A stretch of DNA of 64,000 nucleotides from Bradyrhizobium sp. CCBAU 051011. GTDB lineage: Bacteria; Pseudomonadota; Alphaproteobacteria; Rhizobiales; Xanthobacteraceae. The stretch spans positions 3,452,501 to 3,516,500 of the forward strand of contig NZ_CP022222.1 of the NCBI RefSeq assembly GCF_009930815.1, read 5' to 3'. Positions 1-9,371 of the stretch are shown here, piece after piece (position 1 is the first letter of the stretch; each line of letters starts with the position of its first letter). The notes below the pieces were generated by a model. That model had not been told where the DNA came from and searched no databases. It was given only the letters and a program-made list of their open reading frames with translations. A program made the translations under genes and the position numbers.

Positions 1-26
1 ATCGCGCAAGAGCATCGCTGTCCGAT

Positions 27-593
27 ATGCAGAGGCCTGGCAGAGCCGAGGTCGAGTCGGCGGTGCGCACCATCATCCGATGGACGGGCGAAGATCCTGA
101 TAGGGACGGCCTGCGCGAGACGCCGGCGCGGGTAACGCGCGCGTTCGAGGAATTCTTCTCTGGCTATGGTCAGGACCCCGTTGAAATCCTGAGGAAGACC
201 TTCGAAGAGATCGAAGGCTATGACGAGATGATCGTGCTGCGCGGCATCCGTTTCGAGAGCCATTGCGAGCACCATATGGCGCCGATCATCGGCCAGGCCT
301 GGGTGGCCTACATTCCAAATGGCCGTGTGGTCGGCATCAGCAAGCTGGCACGGATCGTCGACGTCTATGCCAGGCGCCTGCAGATTCAGGAAAAGATGAC
401 CGCGCAGATCGCCAACACCATCAATGACGTGCTGGAACCGCAAGGCGTCGGCGTCATTATCAAGGCGTCGCATCACTGCATGACGACACGCGGCGTGCAC
501 AAGCCGGACTCCGATCTCGTGACCAGCCGCATGCTCGGTTGCTTTCGCGACAACGCGCTGACCCGCCAGGAATTTTTGGGAATGGCGACATAG
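27..593 (+). CDS. folE: GTP cyclohydrolase I
   Basis: Catalyses GTP to 7,8-dihydroneopterin triphosphate, the first step of tetrahydrofolate and pterin synthesis, in the cytosol. The zinc ligands of the family are visible: Cys80 and His83 in CEHHMAP, and Cys151 in SHHCMTTRG. The N-terminal helix motif GLRETPARV is present near residues 28-36. At 188 residues it is slightly shorter than the roughly 220 of E. coli FolE. The reading frame stays open to the window edge upstream of the first ATG, so the true start may lie outside the window. The stop codon lies inside a dispersed palindromic repeat. Confidence 0.93.
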   Translation: MQRPGRAEVESAVRTIIRWTGEDPDRDGLRETPARVTRAFEEFFSGYGQDPVEILRKTFEEIEGYDEMIVLRGIRFESHCEHHMAPIIGQAWVAYIPNGRVVGISKLARIVDVYARRLQIQEKMTAQIANTINDVLEPQGVGVIIKASHHCMTTRGVHKPDSDLVTSRMLGCFRDNALTRQEFLGMAT

Positions 594-713
594 AGCATGA
601 TCCGGACCCGAAGGGCCGCGTTAGCGCAAAGTGGGCGCCGGTTTTCCGAAAGAGATCATGCTCAAACAAAAAGATGACCGACGAGCATGATTCAACGCAG
701 TTGAAACATGCTC
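593..713. repeat. dispersed palindromic repeat (GAGCATGATC type)
   Basis: Arms GAGCATGATC (593-602) and GATCATGCTC (654-663) are perfect inverted repeats. A second pair, GAGCATG (683-689) and CATGCTC (707-713), follows directly. The internal GGTTTTCCGAAA-like stretch and the whole layout match a repeat I recognise as very common between genes in Bradyrhizobium, Rhodopseudomonas and Nitrobacter. It begins at the last base of the folE stop codon. Confidence 0.7.
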
Positions 714-738
714 TGGCAGCAAGCTAGCGGAGGATGAG

Positions 739-2265
739 ATGGCTGATCAGCAAGCCCCGCCCGCCGGTCCCGATCTGTCACAGGGTGTAACGCCGTCCGA
801 ATTCGCGGGCGAGACCCTGCTTGGCCATGTCGGCGACGAAGAAGTCGTGCTGGTGCGCTCTGGATCGGAGATTTTCGCGATCGGCGCCCACTGCACCCAT
901 TATCACGGGCCGCTCGCGGAGGGCCTGGTGACCGGCGAGAGCATTCGTTGTCCCTGGCATCACGCCTGTTTCGACTTGCGCACCGGCGAAGCCACCCGGG
1001 CGCCGGCGCTCAGTCCGATCTCGGTCTGGAAGGTCGAGCAAGAAAACGGTCGCATCCTGGTTCGCCACAAGCGTGACCAGCCCAAGCCGCAGCTGATGGG
1101 CGTCACCGATGCGCCCGGCCGGATCGTGATCGTCGGCGGTGGCGCGGCAGGCTTTGCCGCAGCCGAGATGCTGCGGCGGCAGGAATATCCCGGCAGCATC
1201 GTGATGCTGAGCCATGAGGCGGCGGCGCCGGTAGACCGACCGAACCTGTCCAAAGACTATCTCGCCGGCAGCGCGCCGGAGGACTGGGTGCCGTTGCGGC
1301 CGGATGATTTCTATGCCGAGGCGAAGATCGAGCTGCGGCTCAACACCGAGGTCACGGCCATCGACACCAACGCGCGCCATGTCGTCACATCAGGCGGGGA
1401 GACCATCCCCTACGACCGTTTGCTGCTGGCGACCGGCGCGGAGCCGGTGCGCCTGCCGATACCGGGCATGGATCAGCCCCATGTCCACGTGCTGCGCTCG
1501 CTCGCCGATTCCCGTGCGATCATTGCATTGGCTGATGGCGCGCGGCGCGCGGTCGTGATCGGGGCGAGCTTTATCGGACTTGAAGCAGCGGCGTCGTTGC
1601 GCGCCAGAAATGTCGAGGTCCACGTCGTAGGCCTCGAGCAGCGGCCGATGGAGCGCGTGCTGGGGCCCGAATTGGGTGACTTCGTCCGCGCCTTGCATGA
1701 GGAGCACGGCGTCATCTTCCATCTCGGCGACACCGTCACCGCGATCGAGGGCAAGCGCTCGACGCTGAAAAGCGGCGGCGCGATCGAGGCCGATATCGTG
1801 GTGGTCGGCGTCGGCGTGCGTCCACGCCTCGAATTGGCCGAGAAGGCGGGGCTGGCGGTCGATCGCGGCGTCACCGTCAATGCTTATCTGGAAACCAGCA
1901 TCCCCGGCGTCTATGCCGCGGGCGATATCGCGCGCTGGCCCGATCCGCATTCCCTTGAGACTATTCGCGTCGAGCATTGGGTGGTGGCCGAGCGTCAGGG
2001 CCAGACTGCCGCGCGAAACATGCTTGGGCAGCGCGAGCCGTTCCATGCGGTGCCGTTCTTCTGGAGCCAGCACTATGATGTGCCGATCAATTATGTCGGC
2101 CACGCCGAGAAATGGGATGAAATCACCGTCGACGGCGACATATCCGGCAAGGATTGCCTGCTGCGGTACAAGAGCAACGGCCGCGTGCTGGCTGTCGCCT
2201 CGATCTATCGGGACATCGCAAGCCTCGAGGCAGAACTTGCGATGGAGAGGGCGCGGGTGCCTTAA
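739..2265 (+). CDS. Rieske [2Fe-2S] domain / FAD-dependent reductase fusion
   Basis: A 508-residue fusion. Residues 15-115 form a Rieske ferredoxin domain with CTHYHG (Cys52, His54) and CPWHHA (Cys71, His74). Residues 127-500 form a pyridine nucleotide-disulphide oxidoreductase fold with the FAD dinucleotide motif VIVGGGAAGFAAAE at about 129-142, a second NAD(P)H motif VVIGASFIGLEAA at about 272-284, and the later FAD motif YAAGDIA. The layout resembles AIFM3/NfrL-type proteins and ferredoxin reductases of oxygenase systems. It probably moves electrons from NAD(P)H through FAD to the Rieske cluster; the partner is unknown. No oxygenase component lies next to it. Confidence 0.9.
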   Translation: MADQQAPPAGPDLSQGVTPSEFAGETLLGHVGDEEVVLVRSGSEIFAIGAHCTHYHGPLAEGLVTGESIRCPWHHACFDLRTGEATRAPALSPISVWKVEQENGRILVRHKRDQPKPQLMGVTDAPGRIVIVGGGAAGFAAAEMLRRQEYPGSIVMLSHEAAAPVDRPNLSKDYLAGSAPEDWVPLRPDDFYAEAKIELRLNTEVTAIDTNARHVVTSGGETIPYDRLLLATGAEPVRLPIPGMDQPHVHVLRSLADSRAIIALADGARRAVVIGASFIGLEAAASLRARNVEVHVVGLEQRPMERVLGPELGDFVRALHEEHGVIFHLGDTVTAIEGKRSTLKSGGAIEADIVVVGVGVRPRLELAEKAGLAVDRGVTVNAYLETSIPGVYAAGDIARWPDPHSLETIRVEHWVVAERQGQTAARNMLGQREPFHAVPFFWSQHYDVPINYVGHAEKWDEITVDGDISGKDCLLRYKSNGRVLAVASIYRDIASLEAELAMERARVP

Positions 2266-2295
2266 GGAGGGCTACAAAACGCCGCTCCACGTGAG

Positions 2296-2380
2296 GCCCG
2301 GGCTTGTCCCGGGCATCCACGTCTTTAAACTCGCTGGCGAAGCAAACAAGAACTGGATGGCCGGAACAAAGTCCGGCCAT
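2296..2380. repeat. dispersed palindromic repeat (two hairpins)
   Basis: Two hairpins lie between the reductase and the ligase gene: GCCCGGG-cttg-tCCCGGGC at 2296-2314, and ATGGCCGGA-acaaag-TCCGGCCAT ending at 2380. This GCCCGGGCTTGTCCCGGGC / GGCCGGA...TCCGGCC arrangement recurs in a decayed form near 18212 and matches a repeat type common in Bradyrhizobium intergenic DNA. Confidence 0.6.
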
Positions 2381-2407
2381 GACGAACGTTAGCGACGGGC
2401 CGCCACC

Positions 2408-4018
2408 ATGCTCACCGAAGCCTCAACCTACGACGAGCTCTACCGCAACTTCCGCTGGGATGTCCCGGATCGCTTCAACATGGCGACTGCGTGTTGCGAT
2501 CGATATGCCGACGGCACCAACCGGCTGGCGCTGATCTATGTCGACGAGGACGGCGTCACCACGCGCACCTCGTTCGACGAGGTCGCCGAGATGTCACGCC
2601 GGTTTGCCAACGTGTTGAAGGCCGACGGCCTCTCGCGCGGCGACCGCATAGCCGTGTTCCTGTCGCAATCCCTTGAATTACCGATCGCGCATCTCGCGGC
2701 GTTCCGTTCCGGCATGATTTCCATTCCGCTGTTCGCGCTGTTCGGCGAGGACGCGCTGGAATTCCGGCTGTCGAATTCCGGCGCACGGGCCATCGTTACC
2801 GACGAAAGCGGATGGGAGAAGCTCTCGAAGATTCGCGACCGGCTGCCCTATCTCCAGGCTATCTATGTCACGACCGACATCGCGCACGCTGGCGCGAAGC
2901 CGTTCTGGCCGGCGATCGAGGAAGCGGACGACGTGTTCCCTACCGTCGATACCTCGGCGGACGATCCGGCTCTGATCATCTACACCTCGGGCACCACGGG
3001 TAATCCGAAAGGCGCGCTGCATGCGCATCGCGTCGTGCTCGGCCATCTCCCCAATGTCGAGATGTGCCACAATTTCTTGCCGCGGCCGGGCGATCTGATG
3101 TGGACGCCGGCCGACTGGGCCTGGATCGGCGGGCTGATCAATTGCCTCTTGGCGTTCTGGTATCACGGCATTCCCCTGGTCGGCCACCGCGCGCGCAAGT
3201 TCGAGCCGCAGGCGGCGATGACGATGATGGCCGAGCTTGGCATCCGCAACACCTTCCTGCCGCCGACTGCGCTGAAACTGATGCGGCAGGCCGGCGTGAA
3301 AAATCCGGCCTTGAACCTGCGCAGCATCTTCACCGGTGGTGAATCGCTTGGCGGCGAATTGCACGGCTGGGTGCGCGAGACCTTCGGCATCGACGCGCAT
3401 GAAGTGTTCGGCCAGACCGAATGCAATCTCGTGATCGGCAGCAATTCGAACCTGTTCCCGATCCGCCCCGGCTCGATGGGCAAGGCGACGCCGGGCTTCG
3501 ATGTCCGCATCGTCAACGACAAGGGCGAGGAATTGCCCCGTGGCGAGCGCGGCATCATCGGCGTGCGCCAGCCCTGTCCCTGCACCATGATCGAATACTG
3601 GAAGAATCCGGAAGCGACCGCGAAGAAATATGCCGGCGAATTTTTGCTGACCGGCGATCTCGGCGTGCAGGATGAAGACGGCTATTTCTGGTACGTCAGC
3701 CGCGAGGACGACGTGATCACCACCGCCGGCTATCGCGTCGGCCCCTCGGAGATTGAGCACACGCTGATGAAACATCCGGCGGTCGCGATGTCGGCGGTGG
3801 TCGGAATTCCCGATCCGATCCGCACCGAATCCATCAAGGCCTGGATCGTGCTGCGTCCGGGCTTTGCGCCAAGCGACGCGCTGGCGCGCGAGATCCAGGA
3901 GTTCGTGAAAGTGCAACTCGCCGCCCACGAATATCCGCGCTTCGTGCAGTTCGCCGAGACCCTGCCGATGACGGCGACGGGGAAGGTGCTGCGGCGGGAA
4001 CTGCGGGCGCTGGGTTAG
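2408..4018 (+). CDS. AMP-dependent acyl-CoA synthetase
   Basis: Adenylate-forming ligase that activates a carboxylic acid to its CoA thioester with ATP. The 536 residues match the family length. The P-loop-like motif YTSGTTGNPKG is at about 196-206, FGQTECN is the A5-type motif, LTGDLGVQDEDGYFW carries the conserved GD, and the C-terminal catalytic lysine is in MTATGKVLRREL. The overall pattern resembles AcsM-type medium-chain or acetyl/propionyl-CoA synthetases. The substrate cannot be read from the sequence. The gene stands alone between a repeat and a marR gene. Confidence 0.9.
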   Translation: MLTEASTYDELYRNFRWDVPDRFNMATACCDRYADGTNRLALIYVDEDGVTTRTSFDEVAEMSRRFANVLKADGLSRGDRIAVFLSQSLELPIAHLAAFRSGMISIPLFALFGEDALEFRLSNSGARAIVTDESGWEKLSKIRDRLPYLQAIYVTTDIAHAGAKPFWPAIEEADDVFPTVDTSADDPALIIYTSGTTGNPKGALHAHRVVLGHLPNVEMCHNFLPRPGDLMWTPADWAWIGGLINCLLAFWYHGIPLVGHRARKFEPQAAMTMMAELGIRNTFLPPTALKLMRQAGVKNPALNLRSIFTGGESLGGELHGWVRETFGIDAHEVFGQTECNLVIGSNSNLFPIRPGSMGKATPGFDVRIVNDKGEELPRGERGIIGVRQPCPCTMIEYWKNPEATAKKYAGEFLLTGDLGVQDEDGYFWYVSREDDVITTAGYRVGPSEIEHTLMKHPAVAMSAVVGIPDPIRTESIKAWIVLRPGFAPSDALAREIQEFVKVQLAAHEYPRFVQFAETLPMTATGKVLRRELRALG

Positions 4019-4049
4019 GGCTCTTCGGTCAATTCGACGCGGTAGAAAA

Positions 4050-4520
4050 ATGCAAAAGAAAACGACCAACGCCGCGGGCTTGCACCGCGCCTCGCTCAAG
4101 AAGCTCCACGATTTGGACGCGGCGCTCGAGCTCATGTATTACGGCTGGCGCGGGATGACGCTCTCGGCCGACCAGTATCTTGCCACGCTTGGCCTGTCGC
4201 GCCCGCACCATCGCATTCTCTATGTGGTTGCGCGCCAGCCCGACATCTCGATCGGGTCGCTGATCGAGATCCTCGGCATATCCAAGCAAGCCGTGAACCG
4301 GCCGCTTGGCCTGTTGCTGCAACGTAAGCTTCTGACATCGAAGCGGTCGCCCGAGCAGCATCGCTCCAAACTGCTGCGGCTGACGGAAGCAGGAAAGCGC
4401 ATCGAGCAACGGGCGTCGGGTTACGAGCGCAAGGTGCTGCGCGAGGCGTTTGATCGTGTCGGTTCCCCCGGCGCTGCTGCCTGGATGGCGGTCATGGGGG
4501 TCATCGCAGACAACAACTGA
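4050..4520 (+). CDS. MarR-family transcriptional regulator
   Basis: A 156-residue winged-helix regulator. The recognition region is ISIGSLIEILGISKQAVNRPLGLLLQRKLL, followed by the wing KRSPEQHRSKLLRLTEAGKR, the usual MarR pattern. It likely binds as a dimer to the palindrome GTCAAC-ATA-GTTGAC just downstream of its own gene and upstream of the SnoaL-like gene, which would make that small operon its target. The ligand is unknown. Confidence 0.88.
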   Translation: MQKKTTNAAGLHRASLKKLHDLDAALELMYYGWRGMTLSADQYLATLGLSRPHHRILYVVARQPDISIGSLIEILGISKQAVNRPLGLLLQRKLLTSKRSPEQHRSKLLRLTEAGKRIEQRASGYERKVLREAFDRVGSPGAAAWMAVMGVIADNN

Positions 4521-4532
4521 CCGCTTTCTCAT

Positions 4533-4547
4533 GTCAACATAGTTGAC
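4533..4547. promoter_or_regulatory. palindromic operator, probable MarR site
   Basis: GTCAAC-ATA-GTTGAC is a perfect 6+6 inverted repeat in the 84-bp gap between the marR stop and the next start. Its position upstream of the SnoaL-like gene and next to a MarR gene suggests that MarR controls the downstream pair. Binding is inferred. Confidence 0.55.
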
Positions 4548-4604
4548 GTTAAAATTGCCCTGTGTCATCTCTTCCTGGCAGTTGCACAGAGAGAGGGCGC
4601 GAGC

Positions 4605-4973
4605 ATGAGCGAACAGCCAATGGACCGGGCCGCTGCGGGACGCTTTGTCGAGACGTGGTGTGCGAACTGGCGCAAGGTCGATATCGACGCCGTCGTTTCG
4701 CACTTCGCCGAAAACGCCGAGATGCGCAGCCCCCTGGCGCTCAAATTAACCGAGTCGCCCGTGGTCGCGGGCGTCGAGAACATCCGTGCTTACTGGCAGA
4801 AGGCCTACGGCCATATCGCTAGCGCGGACCTGAAAATCCTGAACTGGAGTTGGGACGATACGATTGCTCGCTTGACGGTCTGGTGGCAGCTGGGCGACGC
4901 GCGCGCCAGCGAGTTCATGGACTTCGACGGTGCCGGCCGTGTGATGCGTAGCGAGGCCTTCTACGGAAAGTAG
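4605..4973 (+). CDS. SnoaL-like / NTF2-fold protein
   Basis: A 122-residue protein with the NTF2-like pattern: an N-terminal helix (AAGRFVETWCANWRKVDIDAVVSHFAENAEM), a middle segment GVENIRAYWQKAY and C-terminal strands ending GRVMRSEAFYGK. Such proteins are small isomerases, cyclases or ligand binders; no specific activity can be assigned. Its stop is two bases before the start of the membrane-protein gene, so the two are probably co-transcribed, with a palindromic operator 58 bp upstream of the start. Confidence 0.8.
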   Translation: MSEQPMDRAAAGRFVETWCANWRKVDIDAVVSHFAENAEMRSPLALKLTESPVVAGVENIRAYWQKAYGHIASADLKILNWSWDDTIARLTVWWQLGDARASEFMDFDGAGRVMRSEAFYGK

Positions 4974-4975
4974 CC

Positions 4976-5416
4976 ATGCGATTTTCGGACATTATTCTGC
5001 TTCTCAATACGCTCTGGTTCGGCGGCGCGTTCATCCAGTTCAGTATTGCCCAGGGCAATACGCTCAAGATATTGGTGCCGCGCGAGGAGCGCGGAAATCC
5101 GATCGCCCCGACCTTGTCGGCCAGCGTTGCGTTTCTGGGTGGGATCAATCTGCCGATCGGCCTCCTGTCCTTGTATCTCCTTTTGTTCCGGCCGCCCTTC
5201 TTTCAGGCGGACGCGCAGCTTGCGTTGTTCCTGTTCTTCGCCGCGTGTCACTTCAGCCAGTTCGCCTACAACCTTCCGGTCCTGATGCGCGGCGGACGGG
5301 TCGGGGTGGCGTATTGGCCTGTGTTGAAGGGGCCGATGCTCCGGATTTTTGTCATCGATGCGGTGCTGTTTGTTGCGAACCTTGTTGTGGCGCTGCTGCT
5401 CCTGCTCCGGTTCTGA
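4976..5416 (+). CDS. small multi-pass membrane protein, function unknown
   Basis: A 146-residue hydrophobic protein with about four membrane segments (roughly residues 5-25, 45-70, 75-95 and 120-146). It has no motif I recognise. The start lies two bases after the stop of the SnoaL-like gene, so both are likely translated from one message under the adjacent MarR regulator. It may be a DoxX-like or other small inner-membrane protein; this is not resolved. Confidence 0.75.
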   Translation: MRFSDIILLLNTLWFGGAFIQFSIAQGNTLKILVPREERGNPIAPTLSASVAFLGGINLPIGLLSLYLLLFRPPFFQADAQLALFLFFAACHFSQFAYNLPVLMRGGRVGVAYWPVLKGPMLRIFVIDAVLFVANLVVALLLLLRF

Positions 5417-5558
5417 CATGCGGTGCTCCCGTTTCCAGCCGCCGAAGCGGTGAGGGGGAGCCGTCAGGCGGCAATGCCGGCGCCCGATGGCTTGACGAAG
5501 ATCAATACGCAGTCCCGTGGATCGGCTCCAATACGTCCGATCATGGAGGGGGAGCGCG

Positions 5559-6335
5559 ATGTCGATCTCCGGAAAGGCCGATCCGGTGGTGCGGCCGATT
5601 ACTGCGGCGGACATTGCGGAGGCGCTGAGCCAGGGGTTGCGGGATTTTCAGGCGATGCCGCTCTACGGGCTCGCCTTCGGTGCATTCTATGCCGCCGGCG
5701 GGATCGCAATCCTGCTCTGCCTGACGGCATTCGGCATGGTCTATCTGGTCTATCCGCTTGCCGCGGGCTTCGCGATGATCGGCCCGTTCGTCGCTATCGG
5801 GCTCTACGAGGTGAGCCGGCGGCGCGAAGCCGTGCAGCCGGTTTCGTTCGGCGCGATCTGGGCCACGATCAGAACGCGCAGTGAAATCGGCTGGATGGCC
5901 TTCGTCACGCTGTTCGTGTTCGTGGTGTGGATGTACCAGGTGCGGCTGTTGATCGCGCTGCTGCTCGGGCTCAACGCCTCGTTCTCCAGCCTGCACGATT
6001 TCATCACCGTGGTTCTCACCACCAATGAGGGATTGCTGTTCCTCGCAATCGGCAACGCGGTCGGCGCCGCGCTGTCGCTGATCCTGTTTTCGCTGACCGT
6101 GGTGTCGTTTCCGCTGCTGCTCGACCGCGACGTCGATTTCGTCACCGCGATGATCACGAGCGTCCGCGCGGTGGTGACGAGCCCGCTGCCGATGATCGGC
6201 TGGGCGGCACTGATCGTGGTGCTGCTCGCGGTCTCGGCGATGCCGTACTTTCTCGGTCTCGTGGTGACGCTGCCGGTGCTCGGCCACACCACCTGGCACC
6301 TCTATCGCCGGATCATCGCGCCGGTGCCCGGCTAG
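5559..6335 (+). CDS. DUF2189 family integral membrane protein
   Basis: The ATG at 5559 is preceded by a strong ribosome site, GGAGGGGGA (5545-5553), so the longer frame from 5517 is not needed. The 258-residue product has an N-terminal cytosolic stretch (VRPITAADIAEALSQGLRDF) followed by about six membrane helices, typical of DUF2189 proteins, some of which are annotated as cytochrome c oxidase subunit-I-like. No haem- or copper-binding histidine pattern is visible, so that annotation is doubtful. Function unknown. Confidence 0.82.
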   Translation: MSISGKADPVVRPITAADIAEALSQGLRDFQAMPLYGLAFGAFYAAGGIAILLCLTAFGMVYLVYPLAAGFAMIGPFVAIGLYEVSRRREAVQPVSFGAIWATIRTRSEIGWMAFVTLFVFVVWMYQVRLLIALLLGLNASFSSLHDFITVVLTTNEGLLFLAIGNAVGAALSLILFSLTVVSFPLLLDRDVDFVTAMITSVRAVVTSPLPMIGWAALIVVLLAVSAMPYFLGLVVTLPVLGHTTWHLYRRIIAPVPG

Positions 6336-6348
6336 ATCGCGACCCCGA

Positions 6349-8577
6349 TCATTTCGCCTTCAGAACCGCACGCAGCATCGCTGCCAGATCGTGCCGGCGG
6401 TAGGGCTTGTTCAGGATCCGCACGTCGCGGCCGGCCCCGTCGATCGCCTCGGCGGGATGTTCGGTATGGCCGGAGGTGAGGAGAATCTTCAACTGAGGCC
6501 GCAGGCGCGCGGCCTGGCGGGCGAGCTCGGTGCCGAACATGCCGCCGGGCATCGCGACATCCGTGAACAGGAGATGGATGTTCTCGGGGCCGCGCAGTAT
6601 TTCGAGTGCCGCGGGCGCGTTGGGCGTGACGATGACGCGATAACCGAGCGCCTTCAGTTCGCCTTCGACATAGCCGCGCACCATGTCGTCGTCCTCGACC
6701 ACGAGAATGGTTTCGCTGCCAGTCGGCGCGGCCGGCTGACTGCTGGACGGCACGGCGCTCGGCTGAGATGTCCCGACCCGGGGAAAGAAGAGTCTGACCG
6801 CGGTGCCATGGCCCGGCTCGGAGCGGATCTGCATCGCACCGCCGGATTGCTGCGCGAAGCCGTAGACCATGCTCAGGCCGAGGCCGGTGCCTTTGCCGAC
6901 CTCCTTGGTGGTGAAGAACGGCTCGAAGGCGCGGCCGGCGACCTCGGCCGTCATGCCGGTGCCGGTATCAGTCACCGCAACCATGACATAGTCGCCGGGC
7001 CGGGCTTCGCCGTTGACATCGACGTCGGTTTCACCGAGCGACGTATTCTTGACCTCGACCGTCAGCTTGCCGCCTGATGACATGGCGTCGCGCGCATTCA
7101 GCACCAGGTTGAGCAGCGCCGAGGCCAGTTGGCCGGGATCGACGCTGGCCTGCCACAGGTCTTGATCGAGGTGGAATTCGCACTCGATATGTTCGCCGAG
7201 CGTCCGGCGCAGCAATGGCTCCATGCCGAGAATTTTCTGGCCGATGTCGATGTGCTTCGGCATCAACGGCTGCTTGCGCGCGAACGCCAGCAGGCTTCGT
7301 GTCAGGTCCGAGCCGCGTTCGGCGGCGGTCGCGATGCTCTCGGCGATGTTGCTCAGCTCCTTGTGAGGAGCCAGCCGCTCGGCAAGGTGCTCGGCATTGC
7401 CGAGAATGACGGTCAAGAGATTGTTGAAATCATGCGCCACGCCGCCGGTGAGCTGACCCATCGCCTCCATTTTTTGGGATTGGGTGAGTTTCTGGTTGAG
7501 CTCGTCAATGGCGGCGCGCTGACGCTCGAGCGATTCAGCGGTGCTGTTGAACTGTGTCATCAGCCCGCCGAGCTCGCCGCCCGGATGGGGCAGGGGAATC
7601 CGCGCGCGCAGATCGCCAAGCCCGAGCTTCGTCGCCATCGCGGCCAAACGTCCGACCTGACGGCCGATAATCATGGTCGCGAGAATCCAGACGCCCGCGA
7701 GCAGCAGCAGCGAGGCCACCGCAAGGATTGCCAGGTCCTCGTAAAGACGGCGGTTGGCCGCGGCCACCAGGCTGTCCTTGGGCCGCCCGACCATGATGTG
7801 GAGCCCGGCATCGCGCGCTGAGGGCGAGCGAGCAGCAGTCCAGACACGGGTTCGGCCCTCGCGCCCGGCCGCTTCATGGAACGGCTCGCGGTGCGGCGAG
7901 GCCGCAAACCGGAACAGCTCCGAACTTGCAATCGATACGCCGGCCGGCTCGGTCCAGTCCTTGCTGTCGGGCGCGACGAGGACCGTGCCTTTCCTGTCAA
8001 CCAGCAGAATCTCGCTATCATCGGACAGGCGCCTGTCGTGGTCCTCGGCGAATTTCTGCAGGTTGAACGAGGCGAGCAGGATGAATTTCAGTTCGCCGGA
8101 TTCGGTGCGAACCGGATAGGCGATCTGCAGCACGGACGTCCCCGTCAGCCGGCCGAACACAGGCTCGAGCGTGACGATGCCGTGTGCTGTCAGCGCCTGC
8201 CTGAAATAGGCGCGATCCCTGAGATCGAGCGTCCGGTTGGTTCGTAGCGAATCGCAGAACAGGCTGCCGTCCGGATTGATGGTCAGGATGCCGGTGTAGC
8301 GCGTGTATTCCTCGCGCACGGCGGACAGGAAGGCCGAGCAGGCCGCCTTGTCGCTGGTATTGAGGTCGCGGGCGCGGGCGAGGCCATAGTGAAGCTGGGC
8401 CGTGCCCTGAATCTTCTCATCGAGATCGCCGAGGATATCGTTGGCGGTAGCCGACAGGCTGGCCAGCGCGGCATCGATGTCGCTCGTGCGGTTCTGCACG
8501 AAGCGCAGCCCCACCAGGATGGCCGGCACCAGCATCGCGGCAATAACGAGAATTAATAGCCGGGTGCGCAGGCTCAT
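6349..8577 (-). CDS. hybrid sensor histidine kinase / response regulator
   Basis: A 742-residue inner-membrane hybrid kinase. Transmembrane helices at about 8-26 and 284-304 enclose a periplasmic PDC/Cache-like sensor (about 30-280). A HAMP linker (305-357) and coiled stretch follow, then a HisKA domain with the phosphorylated His382 in GGVAHDFNNLLT, a HATPase domain with NLVLNARDAM (N box), DTGTGM (G1) and GKGTGLGLSM (G2), and a C-terminal receiver (623-742) with Asp673 in FTDVAMPGGMFG. The H-D-FNN pattern is that of kinases found with internal receivers. No separate output regulator lies beside it. The ligand is unknown. Confidence 0.92.
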   Translation of the reverse strand: MSLRTRLLILVIAAMLVPAILVGLRFVQNRTSDIDAALASLSATANDILGDLDEKIQGTAQLHYGLARARDLNTSDKAACSAFLSAVREEYTRYTGILTINPDGSLFCDSLRTNRTLDLRDRAYFRQALTAHGIVTLEPVFGRLTGTSVLQIAYPVRTESGELKFILLASFNLQKFAEDHDRRLSDDSEILLVDRKGTVLVAPDSKDWTEPAGVSIASSELFRFAASPHREPFHEAAGREGRTRVWTAARSPSARDAGLHIMVGRPKDSLVAAANRRLYEDLAILAVASLLLLAGVWILATMIIGRQVGRLAAMATKLGLGDLRARIPLPHPGGELGGLMTQFNSTAESLERQRAAIDELNQKLTQSQKMEAMGQLTGGVAHDFNNLLTVILGNAEHLAERLAPHKELSNIAESIATAAERGSDLTRSLLAFARKQPLMPKHIDIGQKILGMEPLLRRTLGEHIECEFHLDQDLWQASVDPGQLASALLNLVLNARDAMSSGGKLTVEVKNTSLGETDVDVNGEARPGDYVMVAVTDTGTGMTAEVAGRAFEPFFTTKEVGKGTGLGLSMVYGFAQQSGGAMQIRSEPGHGTAVRLFFPRVGTSQPSAVPSSSQPAAPTGSETILVVEDDDMVRGYVEGELKALGYRVIVTPNAPAALEILRGPENIHLLFTDVAMPGGMFGTELARQAARLRPQLKILLTSGHTEHPAEAIDGAGRDVRILNKPYRRHDLAAMLRAVLKAK

Positions 8578-8790
8578 CGGTGCGTCGTTCCGCGCTCAAA
8601 TCAGCTGTTTCGTTGTTAGAGTGACGTTCGGAATCTACCTGCGAACCAGCCATTCTGGAACCACGCGTGCTGGAATATCCTCTAGGCAAGTCCGAGTCCA
8701 CTCGTGAAGCCCGGCAAGAAGGCTATGGCCCTCCATCGTCGTTCCCGTGGGAGCCGTGCTTCTATTGTTGCGCTGGGTTCCGCTGGAGGA

Positions 8791-9363
8791 TCACGCAATC
8801 AGATCATTGATCACACTGGCGAGCTTGCGTTCGTCGCCGTCGAAACTGGCAATCATCGCCCCCAGCATTTCGTCCGGCTTCAGTTTTTCGATTTTGAGCG
8901 GGTGGCCCGCGGGGTCGGCCAGCAGGGCGAAGAACGTAAGCTGCGACCGTCCATTTCCTTCGCGGAAGGCATGGATCGCATTCAGCTCTGCCAGGAAATG
9001 CGCAGCTTGGTTTGCGAACCTCAGCGCATCGAGATTCCGAAGGAAATCCGCAGATCGCAAACCGTCGAACAGCTTGTTCGCCTGGTCTTCGATGTTTTCG
9101 GGAAAGCAGAACGGATTGCCGCCCTTCGCAATCCTGACCGTGCGGATCTGCCCTGCCCACTGATAGACATCTTGAAACAGATGGTGGTGGATAGCCCTGT
9201 AATGCTCGAAGTCCATCGATCCGTCTGGCAGCGGTTCTTCCGCTCGCGCGCTGGAAATTTCTGTCTCGAATGCCTCGAGTTCGTTCTGGTTTCGCAAGTC
9301 GAGCTTATTCACCAGTACGGTCGAATTCTTGTAGGTGTAGGGATCTTCGATCGCATCGTACAT
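8791..9363 (-). CDS. fic: Fic-domain protein (putative AMP-transferase toxin)
   Basis: The 190-residue protein carries the Fic active-site loop HAFREGNGRSQ, with His131 and Arg139, which matches the HPFREGNGR consensus closely. Fic enzymes usually transfer AMP from ATP to a hydroxyl of a target protein. The protein begins with the short N-terminal segment DPYTYKNSTVLVNKL, and no inhibitory helix is obvious within it, as in class I Fic proteins, whose inhibitor is a separate small protein. The gene starts 8 bp after the stop of a 67-residue gene on the same strand, consistent with a toxin-antitoxin pair. The target is unknown. Confidence 0.9.
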   Translation of the reverse strand: MYDAIEDPYTYKNSTVLVNKLDLRNQNELEAFETEISSARAEEPLPDGSMDFEHYRAIHHHLFQDVYQWAGQIRTVRIAKGGNPFCFPENIEDQANKLFDGLRSADFLRNLDALRFANQAAHFLAELNAIHAFREGNGRSQLTFFALLADPAGHPLKIEKLKPDEMLGAMIASFDGDERKLASVINDLIA

Positions 9364-9371
9364 GCGGTCGG

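Noticed and set aside
2678..4135. Minus-strand frame of 485 codons opposite the acyl-CoA synthetase
   Set aside because: Arg/His/Asp-rich shadow of a clear ligase gene, with no recognisable motif.
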